The notes beneath the pieces are model-generated. The model did not search any database. It was not told where the DNA came from and worked only from the letters and a program-made list of their open reading frames with translations. Positions 1 to 6,442 of a stretch of 8,388 nt of DNA are shown here, in pieces (the first letter of the stretch is position 1; every line of letters begins with the position of its first letter). The stretch spans positions 1 to 8,388 of the forward strand of contig JAKQFZ010001009.1 of the NCBI GenBank assembly GCA_029558215.1, read 5' to 3'. A program made the translations under genes and the position numbers. This DNA comes from Candidatus Omnitrophota bacterium. Lineage in GTDB: Bacteria > Hinthialibacterota > Hinthialibacteria > JAKQFZ01.

Positions 1-182
1 GGCTTCTGGATGGAGGCGAGATCGTAGGGCGCATTGTGGCATTCGACAATTTCACAGTCATCATGGAATCCGAGGACGGCGAAGAGCAGCGCTTTATCTA
101 CAAGCACTCTGTCGCTTACATGTCTGCGGAAACCCGCGTGAGATGGAACTCTTCGCACGGCCAGAACTCGCGCCCCGAGTAG
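1..182 (+). CDS. hfq: RNA chaperone Hfq, 3' part (5' end outside the window)
   Basis: Hfq forms Sm-like hexameric rings that bind small RNAs and mRNAs in the cytoplasm and promote their pairing. Reading from base 3 gives 59 residues ending at TAG 180-182. The first visible residues, LLDGGEIVGRIVAFDNFTV, align with the Sm1 strands of known Hfq (LLNGFQLRGQVKGFDNFTV in Bacillus, from memory). The Sm2 signature YKHS, usually YKHA, is followed by VAYMS. About 25 N-terminal residues are missing to the left. The loop between FDNF and YKHS is acidic (ESEDGEEQ) and about two residues longer than in Bacillus Hfq. The tail after Sm2 is short and polar, ending NSRPE. The gene lies 42 bases before hflX, the usual hfq-hflX order; miaA often precedes hfq in other bacteria but is not visible here. 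The family call is firm. Confidence 0.93.
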   Translation, partial: LLDGGEIVGRIVAFDNFTVIMESEDGEEQRFIYKHSVAYMSAETRVRWNSSHGQNSRPE

Positions 183-187
183 TCGGC

Positions 188-216
188 TTGACAACCCAGG
201 CGGAAACCCTTCTGAT
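188..216 (+). promoter_or_regulatory. Possible sigma-70 promoter between hfq and hflX
   Basis: A perfect -35 hexamer TTGACA (188-193) is followed after 17 bases by TCTGAT (211-216), which matches TATAAT at 4 of 6 positions. Transcription would begin near 222-224, practically at the preferred hflX ATG (225), giving a leaderless or nearly leaderless mRNA. That would fit the lack of a good Shine-Dalgarno at the usual distance from ATG 225. The match could be chance, and hflX may simply be read through from hfq. Confidence 0.25.
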
Positions 217-224
217 TGGCATCC

Positions 225-1508
225 ATGTTTGACAGTTGTGTGCATGCTGAAAGGGCGTTGCTTGTTGGCGCTTTCATAAAAGGCGCCCTTTCAAAAGATG
301 AGCGCGAGCTCATCATGCAGGAAATGCTTGGGTTGGCGGAAACCGCCAATCTTGAAATCCTTTGCTGCCTTCAAACCGTTGTCCAGGAACCGCATTCCGG
401 GACTTTTCTCGGACAGGGAAAAGTGGATGAAATCTCGGACATGTGTCAGAACCTCGATCCAGATGTCGTGGTCTTCCAACGCGATTTATCTCCCGTTCAA
501 CAGAGGAATCTCGAACGTCGCCTTGAGCGCAAGGTGCTCAATCGAACAGAACTGATTCTGGATATTTTTGCCCAGCATGCACATTCCCGTTCGGGACGTC
601 TTCAAGTGGAGCTGGCTCAACTTCGTTACCGTCTTTCTCACCTCACGGGTCGGGGCGTTCTCATGTCAAGGCTCGGCGGAGGCATCGGTACCCGTGGCCC
701 GGGTGAAACGCAGTTGGAGACGGATCGAAGAAGCATCCAGTACCGAATCACCAAACTGAAAGAGGAATTGGGAAAACTCAGCAAGCACCGGACGGAACAA
801 CGCAAGTCGCGATCACAATCGGGGCTGCCGGTTGTGTCTCTCGTCGGCTACACCAACGCGGGAAAGTCATCGCTTCTGAACGCCCTGACGGAGTCAGATG
901 TCTCTGCTGAAGATCAGCTTTTCACCACATTGGATCCAACGACACGCAAACTGCCTCTACAGGATGGAACGCAGGCGCTTCTGACCGATACGGTTGGGTT
1001 CATCCGTGATATGCCCAAGGATCTCAAGATCGCTTTTCGGGCGACTCTGGAAGAGATCAAGACATCTGCTCTGATTCTGCTCGTAGTGGAAGTGAACTGT
1101 CCCGGGATGGAGCAGAAGATCGAGGCAGCGCGAAAGATTCTCGAGGAACTCGGAGTCATGGATCGCCCAGTGCTGACGGTCTTCAACAAGTCGGACACGC
1201 TCGAACCTGACAGTGAAGTGATGGACTGGCGTGTTCCCCATGAACCGTCATGCCTTGTTTCCACAAAGACGAGAGAGGGTTTGTCAGAGTTGGTGGAACT
1301 CATCGGGAGTTTTGTCTCCAGTTCCAGAAGACAAGTTCTCCTGCGTCTTCCATACAGTGAAGGTCGTATTCGTTCCCAGATTCACGAAGAGGGCAAGGTA
1401 ATTTCGGAGTCCTTTGGCGAATCGTGCATTGATCTTGAATGTGAGATTCCCCTGTCTCTTCTTCCGAAAGTGAAACCTTTTGTCGTCACCAGAGAGCGGT
1501 CAGGTTGA
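225..1508 (+). CDS. hflX: Ribosome-associated GTPase HflX
   Basis: HflX is a TRAFAC-class GTPase that binds the 50S subunit and, in studied bacteria, splits stalled or stress-inactivated ribosomes. Numbered from ATG 225 (427 residues, normal length), the N-terminal HflX domain runs to about residue 150. The linker signature GGGIGTRGPGETQLETDRR is at 151-169, followed by a charged helix. The G domain has G1 GYTNAGKS (208-215), G2 LFTTLDPTTR (232-241), G3 DTVGF (255-259), G4 NKSD (321-324) and a G5-like STK (346-348). A C-terminal domain follows. ATG 225 is preferred because MFDSCVHAERALLVG resembles the E. coli HflX start MFDRYDAGEQAVLV. A TTG at 216, directly after an in-frame TGA, would add three residues and sits better behind AGGCGG (198-203). 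One oddity is VVEVNCP where the family usually has VVDAS-P. The stop overlaps the Nudix start. Confidence 0.95.
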   Translation: MFDSCVHAERALLVGAFIKGALSKDERELIMQEMLGLAETANLEILCCLQTVVQEPHSGTFLGQGKVDEISDMCQNLDPDVVVFQRDLSPVQQRNLERRLERKVLNRTELILDIFAQHAHSRSGRLQVELAQLRYRLSHLTGRGVLMSRLGGGIGTRGPGETQLETDRRSIQYRITKLKEELGKLSKHRTEQRKSRSQSGLPVVSLVGYTNAGKSSLLNALTESDVSAEDQLFTTLDPTTRKLPLQDGTQALLTDTVGFIRDMPKDLKIAFRATLEEIKTSALILLVVEVNCPGMEQKIEAARKILEELGVMDRPVLTVFNKSDTLEPDSEVMDWRVPHEPSCLVSTKTREGLSELVELIGSFVSSSRRQVLLRLPYSEGRIRSQIHEEGKVISESFGESCIDLECEIPLSLLPKVKPFVVTRERSG

Positions 1509-1954
1509 TGAAGGAAAAATCTATCAAGATACGAGTCGCCGTTATCGTTCAGAAGGAGAATGCCGTTCTGATGATTCGCCATCAGAAAGCAGAAAAGACC
1601 TATTGGCTCCTTCCTGGAGGCGGACTGGAATTCGGAGAGACAATCACCGGCTGTGCGGTGCGCGAACTCATGGAGGAAACCGGTCTCTGTGTGCGACCGG
1701 GGAACCTGCTGTTTGTCTGCGAGTCACTTCCGCCGGATGGACATCGTCATGTTCTGAACCTTTTTCTGCATGCCGAGCTTTTGGGCGGAGAATTGGCTCT
1801 CGGAGACGAAGAGATTCTTGCCGAAGCCCGTTTTGTTCCCATGGAAGAGATTCCGAGTTTGACCATTCATCCGCCCATCAAATCCGTGCTTCTGGACTAT
1901 CTCCGCAGCGGAAAGCTTCCTGCAGAGATCATGCTGGGCTCAATGTGGGACTGA
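1508..1954 (+). CDS. Nudix hydrolase (MutT-like)
   Basis: Nudix enzymes hydrolyse nucleoside diphosphates linked to another group, using a divalent metal. The complete Nudix box GX5EX7REUXEEXGU is present: G38, E44, then RELMEETGL at residues 52-60 of the 148-residue product, with the metal-binding glutamates E56 and E57 intact. The preceding strands (IRVAVIVQKENAVLMIRH) and the WLLPGGGLEFGE lead-in are typical. ATG 1508 overlaps the hflX stop by one base (TGATG), which points to coupled translation. A TTG directly upstream (1505) would add one residue. GAGAG at 1492-1496 is a modest ribosome site inside hflX. The substrate cannot be read from the sequence: 8-oxo-dGTP, other NTPs, ADP-ribose and capped RNA are all possible in this superfamily. 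The position behind hfq and hflX is suggestive of RNA or stress metabolism but proves nothing. Confidence 0.9.
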   Translation: MKEKSIKIRVAVIVQKENAVLMIRHQKAEKTYWLLPGGGLEFGETITGCAVRELMEETGLCVRPGNLLFVCESLPPDGHRHVLNLFLHAELLGGELALGDEEILAEARFVPMEEIPSLTIHPPIKSVLLDYLRSGKLPAEIMLGSMWD

Positions 1955-1959
1955 ATCCT

Positions 1960-1980
1960 GGGATTTTTCCCTTTATTTCA
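1960..1980 (+). terminator. Weak terminator-like hairpin after the Nudix gene
   Basis: Six bases after the Nudix stop, GGGA-TTTT-TCCC (1960-1971) can form a 4-bp stem and is followed by TTTATTTCA. The place is right for the end of the hfq-hflX-Nudix transcript and the tail is T-rich. The stem is very short, so termination would be inefficient or the match may be chance. Confidence 0.25.
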
Positions 1981-2060
1981 TGGACAAATGCGCCTAGAGT
2001 CTCACTTGGAGTTGGATGTAATATCCGAAAGACTGCCATAGATGGAATGGGTCTGCCTCA

Positions 2061-2089
2061 TTGGCAAGACCGGACGTTATTCCTATGGT
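2061..2089 (+). promoter_or_regulatory. Putative sigma-70 promoter for the 673-residue gene and glycosyltransferase
   Basis: In the 218-base gap before the next gene, TTGGCA (2061-2066, 5 of 6 to consensus) and TATGGT (2084-2089, 4 of 6) are separated by exactly 17 bases. Transcription would start near 2096, leaving a leader of about 77 bases before ATG 2173. Apart from this promoter and the weak hairpin at 1960, I see nothing convincing in the gap (1955-2172). Confidence 0.35.
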
Positions 2090-2172
2090 GAGGCTCCGCA
2101 GAAAGATTACAATCGAACATTTCATTCTCGCCGAGCGAACGTCTCGCGAAGAAGCAGATACTGGGGAAGAAG

Positions 2173-4194
2173 ATGAGCACAAAGAAACAGAAGAAAGGCC
2201 GATCAAGTCAGCCTGAGAAATCGCCTTCAAACATACTTGATTTCAGTCCCAAACCAGTTTCACATCCTCTCCCTCTGGAATCCGATCCTGCAATCACGCG
2301 ACAGGCGTTGAAGGTTATTGACTGCGTTTTGGATGCGCCCGAGCAACAGGATTCCCCTTTTGTGAACGCCTTTGGGGATATCTCAGATGACTTGTTGCTC
2401 GAGATCATCCAGATGGTGCTTTTTGCCGAACCGAGTCCTGCGATGGAGGCCTCAGCGTGCCTGAGTCTTCTTCCGACGAGGAAAGTGGATATCATGCTGG
2501 ACACGCTCCTGCGTTCACCGAATATAGATCCGGTCAGGCGGTGCATCCTGGAGACAATTGTCAAGGAGCGGAATGAGGCCTACAAACTACTGGGACAAGA
2601 AGGTTTTGCCCTGAATCTGCCCGAAAATCCAGAAGTAGCGTTACGACGGCTGATCGAGAGGACCGAAGAGATCGATCTGCCCATCGAAGAGGCATGGGCA
2701 CTGCTCTCCGAGGAAGCCATGGTCTCCTGCATTGACTTGGGGTACCAAGCGACAATACCAGCCTTCGGAAGACTCTTGGCGCATGTGGCAGATCTTGTAC
2801 CCACATCCGTCGCGCTGAAGATACTGCAGAAGATGACACAAGTCTCTCAGAAGCACCTCAGCCTGTTGGTTCGTGCTCTGGCCATGCATCCAGACGAAAG
2901 AGTCCGAAACGCTCTCCGAGCCCAGGAGAAATGGTTGACGAAGCACGGCATCTCTCTGAATGAAATCTTGTTTTGTGAATCCAAACAACCAGAAGTTCAG
3001 GTCTATCTCTGCAGCACAGAGGCATCGGGACAGTACACCATGTTGGTCAACCAGAGATCACCTCTGCAAAGGCTCCGAAGCGTTTTCTTCCATATTGATA
3101 CCTGGCTTCAGGGTCTTTGCCTCACCCAAGGGACTTCATGTGCGATGGTTTCCGACGACGTTGCCAAGATGAGAGTTGCTGAATTCCTGGAAGATCAGGG
3201 AGTACACGCTGTCGAGCAAACCGACATCTCACTTGCCAGAGCGCGTCGAATCATTGAGGATGCTGCAGAGTTTTCACTCAAGAATGATTTCCCTCTCCCA
3301 ACGCAATACAATTTCTGGAAAAGCATTTTCCGATATGTGCCCGCAGAAGAGAAAGGCACCGGAATCCCGTTCGGATTTGACTGTGCCGAATGTCACAACG
3401 GAATTGAGCCTTCCCAGGTCATGGATCAGCTTGGGGATGGGACTATGTCCAGAAGGGTACTCCTCTGCACAAAGTGCAGGAGGAAAAAGAAGAAATGCGC
3501 CGGCTGTGGCAAACTGCTTCTGAACTATACGAGTTGGCGGTCTTACTCCCAGAAGAAGCACTGTGTGGAATTGTTCTGCCGTATATGCACGATGGATCGA
3601 GTTCTCAACCTTCTCGACAAGTCGCTGGAGACGGAAGACTTCTCTTTGACGCTTGATGACATTCTGACGCTGATCGAGCTGAGTCCTTCACCCAACCTCA
3701 TGGACGCTGTTGGAACCATTTTGAACCGAGTGCTGAATGTCTATCCCAGAGACCCACAGATGCCCTACTCCTACATTTACGAAAGATACACCGATATCCT
3801 CGAAAAGAAGGGGCAGTACGTACAGGCGGCAGAGAACTTCCAAAAAGCATTCGATGAGATATCCGCCGAAGATGAGTTGCCTACAAAGGCGAATATCCGA
3901 AGACTCGCCTTTCTGACCATTTTGGCAGGAAACAAAGAACGTGGTACAAAGATTCTGACGGAGGAAATCAGCGTGAGTCCAAAGGATTTCATCTCCTACG
4001 AAACTTTGGTGCAAGGACTGATGCTGACAAAGCACTTCCGAGAGGCGGAGAAATACTTGAACGAGGCTTTTGAGGTCGCCAGAAAGCACGGCATCTCAAA
4101 AGGGAGACAGAAGTCTCTGCTGAAACTGAAGCAGACTCTCTACGAATCCTTTCCTGCTGATCTTTTGCCGAGGCAGGATCTTCTTTGGGAATAG
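2173..4194 (+). CDS. Uncharacterised protein: helical N-terminal half, four-CxxC zinc-binding-like cluster, TPR-like C-terminus
   Basis: I do not recognise this 673-residue protein. It starts at ATG 2173 behind GGGGAAG (2163-2169). Residues 1-30 are basic and low-complexity. Residues about 40-260 look like a chain of amphipathic helices, possibly HEAT-like, for example around DDLLLEIIQMVLF (72-84). Residues about 272-390 look like a separate mixed domain. Four CxxC pairs follow: C404/C407, C432/C435, C442/C445 and C469/C472, with C464 nearby and a basic run RRKKKK between the second and third. The spacing suggests two zinc sites, such as zinc ribbons or treble clefs. From about 530 to 640 the helices have TPR character (YIYERYTDILEKKGQYVQAA; HFREAEKYLNEAFEVA). 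There is no signal peptide or membrane segment, so it is probably cytoplasmic. TPR and HEAT-like repeats usually bind proteins, and the basic metal cluster could contact nucleic acid; both roles are inference. The glycosyltransferase starts seven bases after its stop. Confidence 0.85.
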   Translation: MSTKKQKKGRSSQPEKSPSNILDFSPKPVSHPLPLESDPAITRQALKVIDCVLDAPEQQDSPFVNAFGDISDDLLLEIIQMVLFAEPSPAMEASACLSLLPTRKVDIMLDTLLRSPNIDPVRRCILETIVKERNEAYKLLGQEGFALNLPENPEVALRRLIERTEEIDLPIEEAWALLSEEAMVSCIDLGYQATIPAFGRLLAHVADLVPTSVALKILQKMTQVSQKHLSLLVRALAMHPDERVRNALRAQEKWLTKHGISLNEILFCESKQPEVQVYLCSTEASGQYTMLVNQRSPLQRLRSVFFHIDTWLQGLCLTQGTSCAMVSDDVAKMRVAEFLEDQGVHAVEQTDISLARARRIIEDAAEFSLKNDFPLPTQYNFWKSIFRYVPAEEKGTGIPFGFDCAECHNGIEPSQVMDQLGDGTMSRRVLLCTKCRRKKKKCAGCGKLLLNYTSWRSYSQKKHCVELFCRICTMDRVLNLLDKSLETEDFSLTLDDILTLIELSPSPNLMDAVGTILNRVLNVYPRDPQMPYSYIYERYTDILEKKGQYVQAAENFQKAFDEISAEDELPTKANIRRLAFLTILAGNKERGTKILTEEISVSPKDFISYETLVQGLMLTKHFREAEKYLNEAFEVARKHGISKGRQKSLLKLKQTLYESFPADLLPRQDLLWE

Positions 4195-4201
4195 AGTACC
4201 C

Positions 4202-5350
4202 GTGAAAATCGGTTTTGACGCATTGGCAGCAGACAACAGGAGCGGAAGCGGGGTCTACTCACGCCAACTGCTTCACGCTCTGGCTCGCCTGGACAGTGTG
4301 AACGAATACCACATCTTCCACACGTGTCGCGTTGAGCAGTTGGGACTCGGCGTCTTGCCTTTGAATTTTGTCACGCACCGTCTTCTGTTGAGAGCGAGAC
4401 CGCTTCGACCACTCTGGGTACAGACATTTCTTCCCCTGCACGCACAACGCCTCGGATTGGACTTGCTTCATGTGCCTCAGTTTGTGGCACCCGTATGGGG
4501 TCGAACGCCACTGGTCACAACGGTTCATGATGTCGCCTATGAGGTTTTCCCGAAGACGGTTCGAAGCATTCATCGTTCGCTCTACCAAAGGCTTGTTCCC
4601 AAAGTCGTAAGTCGCTCTGCAGCACTGATCACCGACTCAGAACACTCGCGCAAGGAGATCGCTGAAGTCTTTCACCTTGAACCCCATGACGTCACAGTAA
4701 TCGGCTTGGGTGTGAGCGAGGAGTTCTTCCAACAAGTATCTTCCGATAGGATCAACGCTGTCCGGAACCACTATCAGTTGCCCGAACAATATGTGCTCGC
4801 CGTAGGAACGCTCGAACCGCGCAAGAATCTGGTAACGCTTTTGCGAGCACTTTCCGTGCTTCGGACACGCGGAATGGAGCCGTTTCTGGCTGTCATCGGA
4901 CGGCCTGGCTGGAACTACAAGTCGGTGCTTGCCCTTGCCGACTCAGCCGATCTGGTGGAGTCTGTTTCATTTCTGGGATTTGTGCCCGAAGAAGATCTGT
5001 ATCCTCTGTACCAAGGCGCTTCTGCATTCACTTTCCCTTCCCTTCATGAGGGCTTTGGACTTCCACTTCTGGAAGCCATGGCAAGCGGTCTGCCCGTCGT
5101 CGCTTCGGGAATTGCAGCCAGTTTGGATCTGCTGCGTAAGGAAGGCACTGGCTTGATGGTGGACGCCTATGACATTGAAGGGTGGGCAAATGCCGTAGAA
5201 GACATCCTGAAGGACAAGGAACTGGCAACGCATCTGGGGCGAAACGCCCGCCAAGCCGCCCAAAGCCACACATGGGAGCGGGCAGCAAGGGCAACACTCA
5301 AAGTCTATCAGCAGGTCGCTCAGTCAGCAGAGACGGAGCCAAGAACATAG
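4202..5350 (+). CDS. Glycosyltransferase family 4 (GT-B fold)
   Basis: The 382-residue product is a retaining GT-B glycosyltransferase of the GT4 type, which moves a sugar from a nucleotide-sugar donor to a cell-surface glycan, lipid or other acceptor. The acceptor-side domain opens with MKIGFDALAADNRSGSGVYS, matching the glycine-rich GIGRY-type loop, and has VHDVAY (108-113) and ITDSEHSRKEI (143-153). The donor domain has YVLAVGTLEPRKNL (197-210), with R207 and K208 placed to contact the donor phosphate, and the EX7E motif E283-GFGLPLL-E291. The segment after EX7E (ASGIAASLDLL) departs from the usual S-x-LPEVxG pattern. No membrane segment or signal peptide is apparent. The start is GTG 4202, seven bases after the preceding stop, with only a weak upstream GGGA, so translation may be coupled. 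The last 31 bases overlap the 3' end of hypD on the other strand. Donor and acceptor are unknown. Confidence 0.9.
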   Translation: MKIGFDALAADNRSGSGVYSRQLLHALARLDSVNEYHIFHTCRVEQLGLGVLPLNFVTHRLLLRARPLRPLWVQTFLPLHAQRLGLDLLHVPQFVAPVWGRTPLVTTVHDVAYEVFPKTVRSIHRSLYQRLVPKVVSRSAALITDSEHSRKEIAEVFHLEPHDVTVIGLGVSEEFFQQVSSDRINAVRNHYQLPEQYVLAVGTLEPRKNLVTLLRALSVLRTRGMEPFLAVIGRPGWNYKSVLALADSADLVESVSFLGFVPEEDLYPLYQGASAFTFPSLHEGFGLPLLEAMASGLPVVASGIAASLDLLRKEGTGLMVDAYDIEGWANAVEDILKDKELATHLGRNARQAAQSHTWERAARATLKVYQQVAQSAETEPRT

Positions 5351-6438
5351 TAGTTCTGACACGTCCCCTCGGGACTGACCATACATGTACCCACCGGTGA
5401 TTCTGGGGTGCATCGCGTCCCAAACAAAGGACACTCCGTCGGTCGAACGAGACCACGTAGAATCTCACTGCATCGGCAGTCCGCTTCAAAGCCATCCGAA
5501 ATTCTGTATCCCTCGGTTTGCAGGTGAAGCATTCTCACGGCGTCGAAATGTGAGAAGCGCTCGCGAAGACGCAGGCCGCTGTTGGGAATGAGTCCCAGGC
5601 CTCGCCAAATGGATGAACATGGCTCCAAGACAGTGTTCAGGATTGCCTGGGCTTTCACGTTGCCCTTCAGTGTGACACTTCGACTGTAGCAGATGTCCAC
5701 ACGAGGAGTTTGGCTCATTTTCTGCTCCAGCAGACGATGGATCGCCAGAAGAATGTCCAGAGGTTCGAACCCGGCGATCGCGCAACCGACTCCATGTTCA
5801 CGAGGAAGAAGATCGTAAGGCTTCGCTCCAATGATGGTGCTGACATGACCGGGGCAGATGAATCCATCAAGTGCAGTCTGTCCTTGTTCGAGCAGCCAGG
5901 ACATGGCCTCTGGCATCGTCTTGTGAGCACAAAGAACAAACAGGTTCTTAACATTCGCCCGCTCTGCTTCCAGCAGCAGTTTGGCCGTGGCAGGGGCGGT
6001 AGTCTCAAATCCAATCGCCAGCAGTACCACTTTCTTGAGGGGGTTCTCTCTCGCCAGATCGAGCACATCGAGTGGCGAGTAGATCACTCGGATGGATGCA
6101 CCTCTTGCACGAGCATCTTCAAGGCTGCCATCGGTGGAAGGAACCCGCATCATGTCCCCGAATGTCGCCAGGAGCGAATCGTCCCTGTCGGCAACCTCCA
6201 AAGACTGTCGAACAACCACCTGAGGCGTCACACAGACCGGACATCCCGGGCCGGAGAGCAGTTGTATGCTGTCGGGGAGAAGCGCTTGAATGCCAAATCG
6301 AAGAACCGCCGCCGTATGCCCCCCACAGACTTCCATGAATCGAACGGTCTGACCGTTGAGCAAATGACGAATGCTGTGCGCCAACCGTTGCGTCAACTGC
6401 TGCTGTCGAAAGGCTTCGTGAAGATCTTGGAATCGCAT
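5320..6438 (-). CDS. hypD: Hydrogenase maturation protein HypD
   Basis: HypD works with HypC as the scaffold on which the Fe(CN)2CO group of [NiFe]-hydrogenases is built; it carries a 4Fe-4S cluster. Numbered from ATG 6438 (372 residues, normal length), the hallmark motifs are MEVCGGHT (C38), GPGCPVC (C66, C69), CPGHVS (195-200), GFEPLD and YSRSV...GN..AQ (251-264). The C-terminal cysteines are C321, C323, C336, C343, C352 and C360; those corresponding to the E. coli cluster ligands appear present (CPLFGTRC, SPEGTC). ATG 6438 is chosen because MRFQDL matches the usual MRF start and begins four bases after the sppA stop. A TTG at 6492 would add 18 residues and overlap sppA. No good Shine-Dalgarno is seen, so translation probably depends on sppA. 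No other hyp or hydrogenase gene is in the window. All key cysteines are intact, so the gene looks functional. Confidence 0.95.
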   Translation of the reverse strand: MRFQDLHEAFRQQQLTQRLAHSIRHLLNGQTVRFMEVCGGHTAAVLRFGIQALLPDSIQLLSGPGCPVCVTPQVVVRQSLEVADRDDSLLATFGDMMRVPSTDGSLEDARARGASIRVIYSPLDVLDLARENPLKKVVLLAIGFETTAPATAKLLLEAERANVKNLFVLCAHKTMPEAMSWLLEQGQTALDGFICPGHVSTIIGAKPYDLLPREHGVGCAIAGFEPLDILLAIHRLLEQKMSQTPRVDICYSRSVTLKGNVKAQAILNTVLEPCSSIWRGLGLIPNSGLRLRERFSHFDAVRMLHLQTEGYRISDGFEADCRCSEILRGLVRPTECPLFGTRCTPESPVGTCMVSPEGTCQNYYVLGSVSAD

Positions 6439-6442
6439 GAAT

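Noticed and set aside
1991..2025. TTGGAG and TAATAT near 2010 as a promoter.
   Set aside because: The two boxes are only about 7 bases apart, far too close for sigma-70.
1480..2091. A 203-codon + strand frame across the Nudix gene and the following gap.
   Set aside because: It is a shadow of the Nudix gene in another frame: the composition is arginine- and serine-rich and no motif is seen, while the real frame has a perfect Nudix box.
2042..2176. A 44-residue open frame ending in an ATGA overlap with the 673-residue gene.
   Set aside because: It has no ribosome site, an arginine-rich composition typical of a chance frame, and it covers the whole promoter candidate.
2085..2216. A 43-residue open frame (MVRLRRKITIEHFILAERTS...) overlapping the start of the 673-residue gene by 44 bases.
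   Set aside because: Its ATG lies inside the predicted -10 box at 2084-2089, it has no ribosome site, and its second half is simply the charged start of the large gene in another frame.
5363..5375. GTCCC-CTC-GGGAC hairpin just after the glycosyltransferase stop, considered as a terminator.
   Set aside because: The stem has only 5 bp, no T-run follows on either strand, and the bases encode the conserved SPEGTC end of HypD, so coding constraint explains it.
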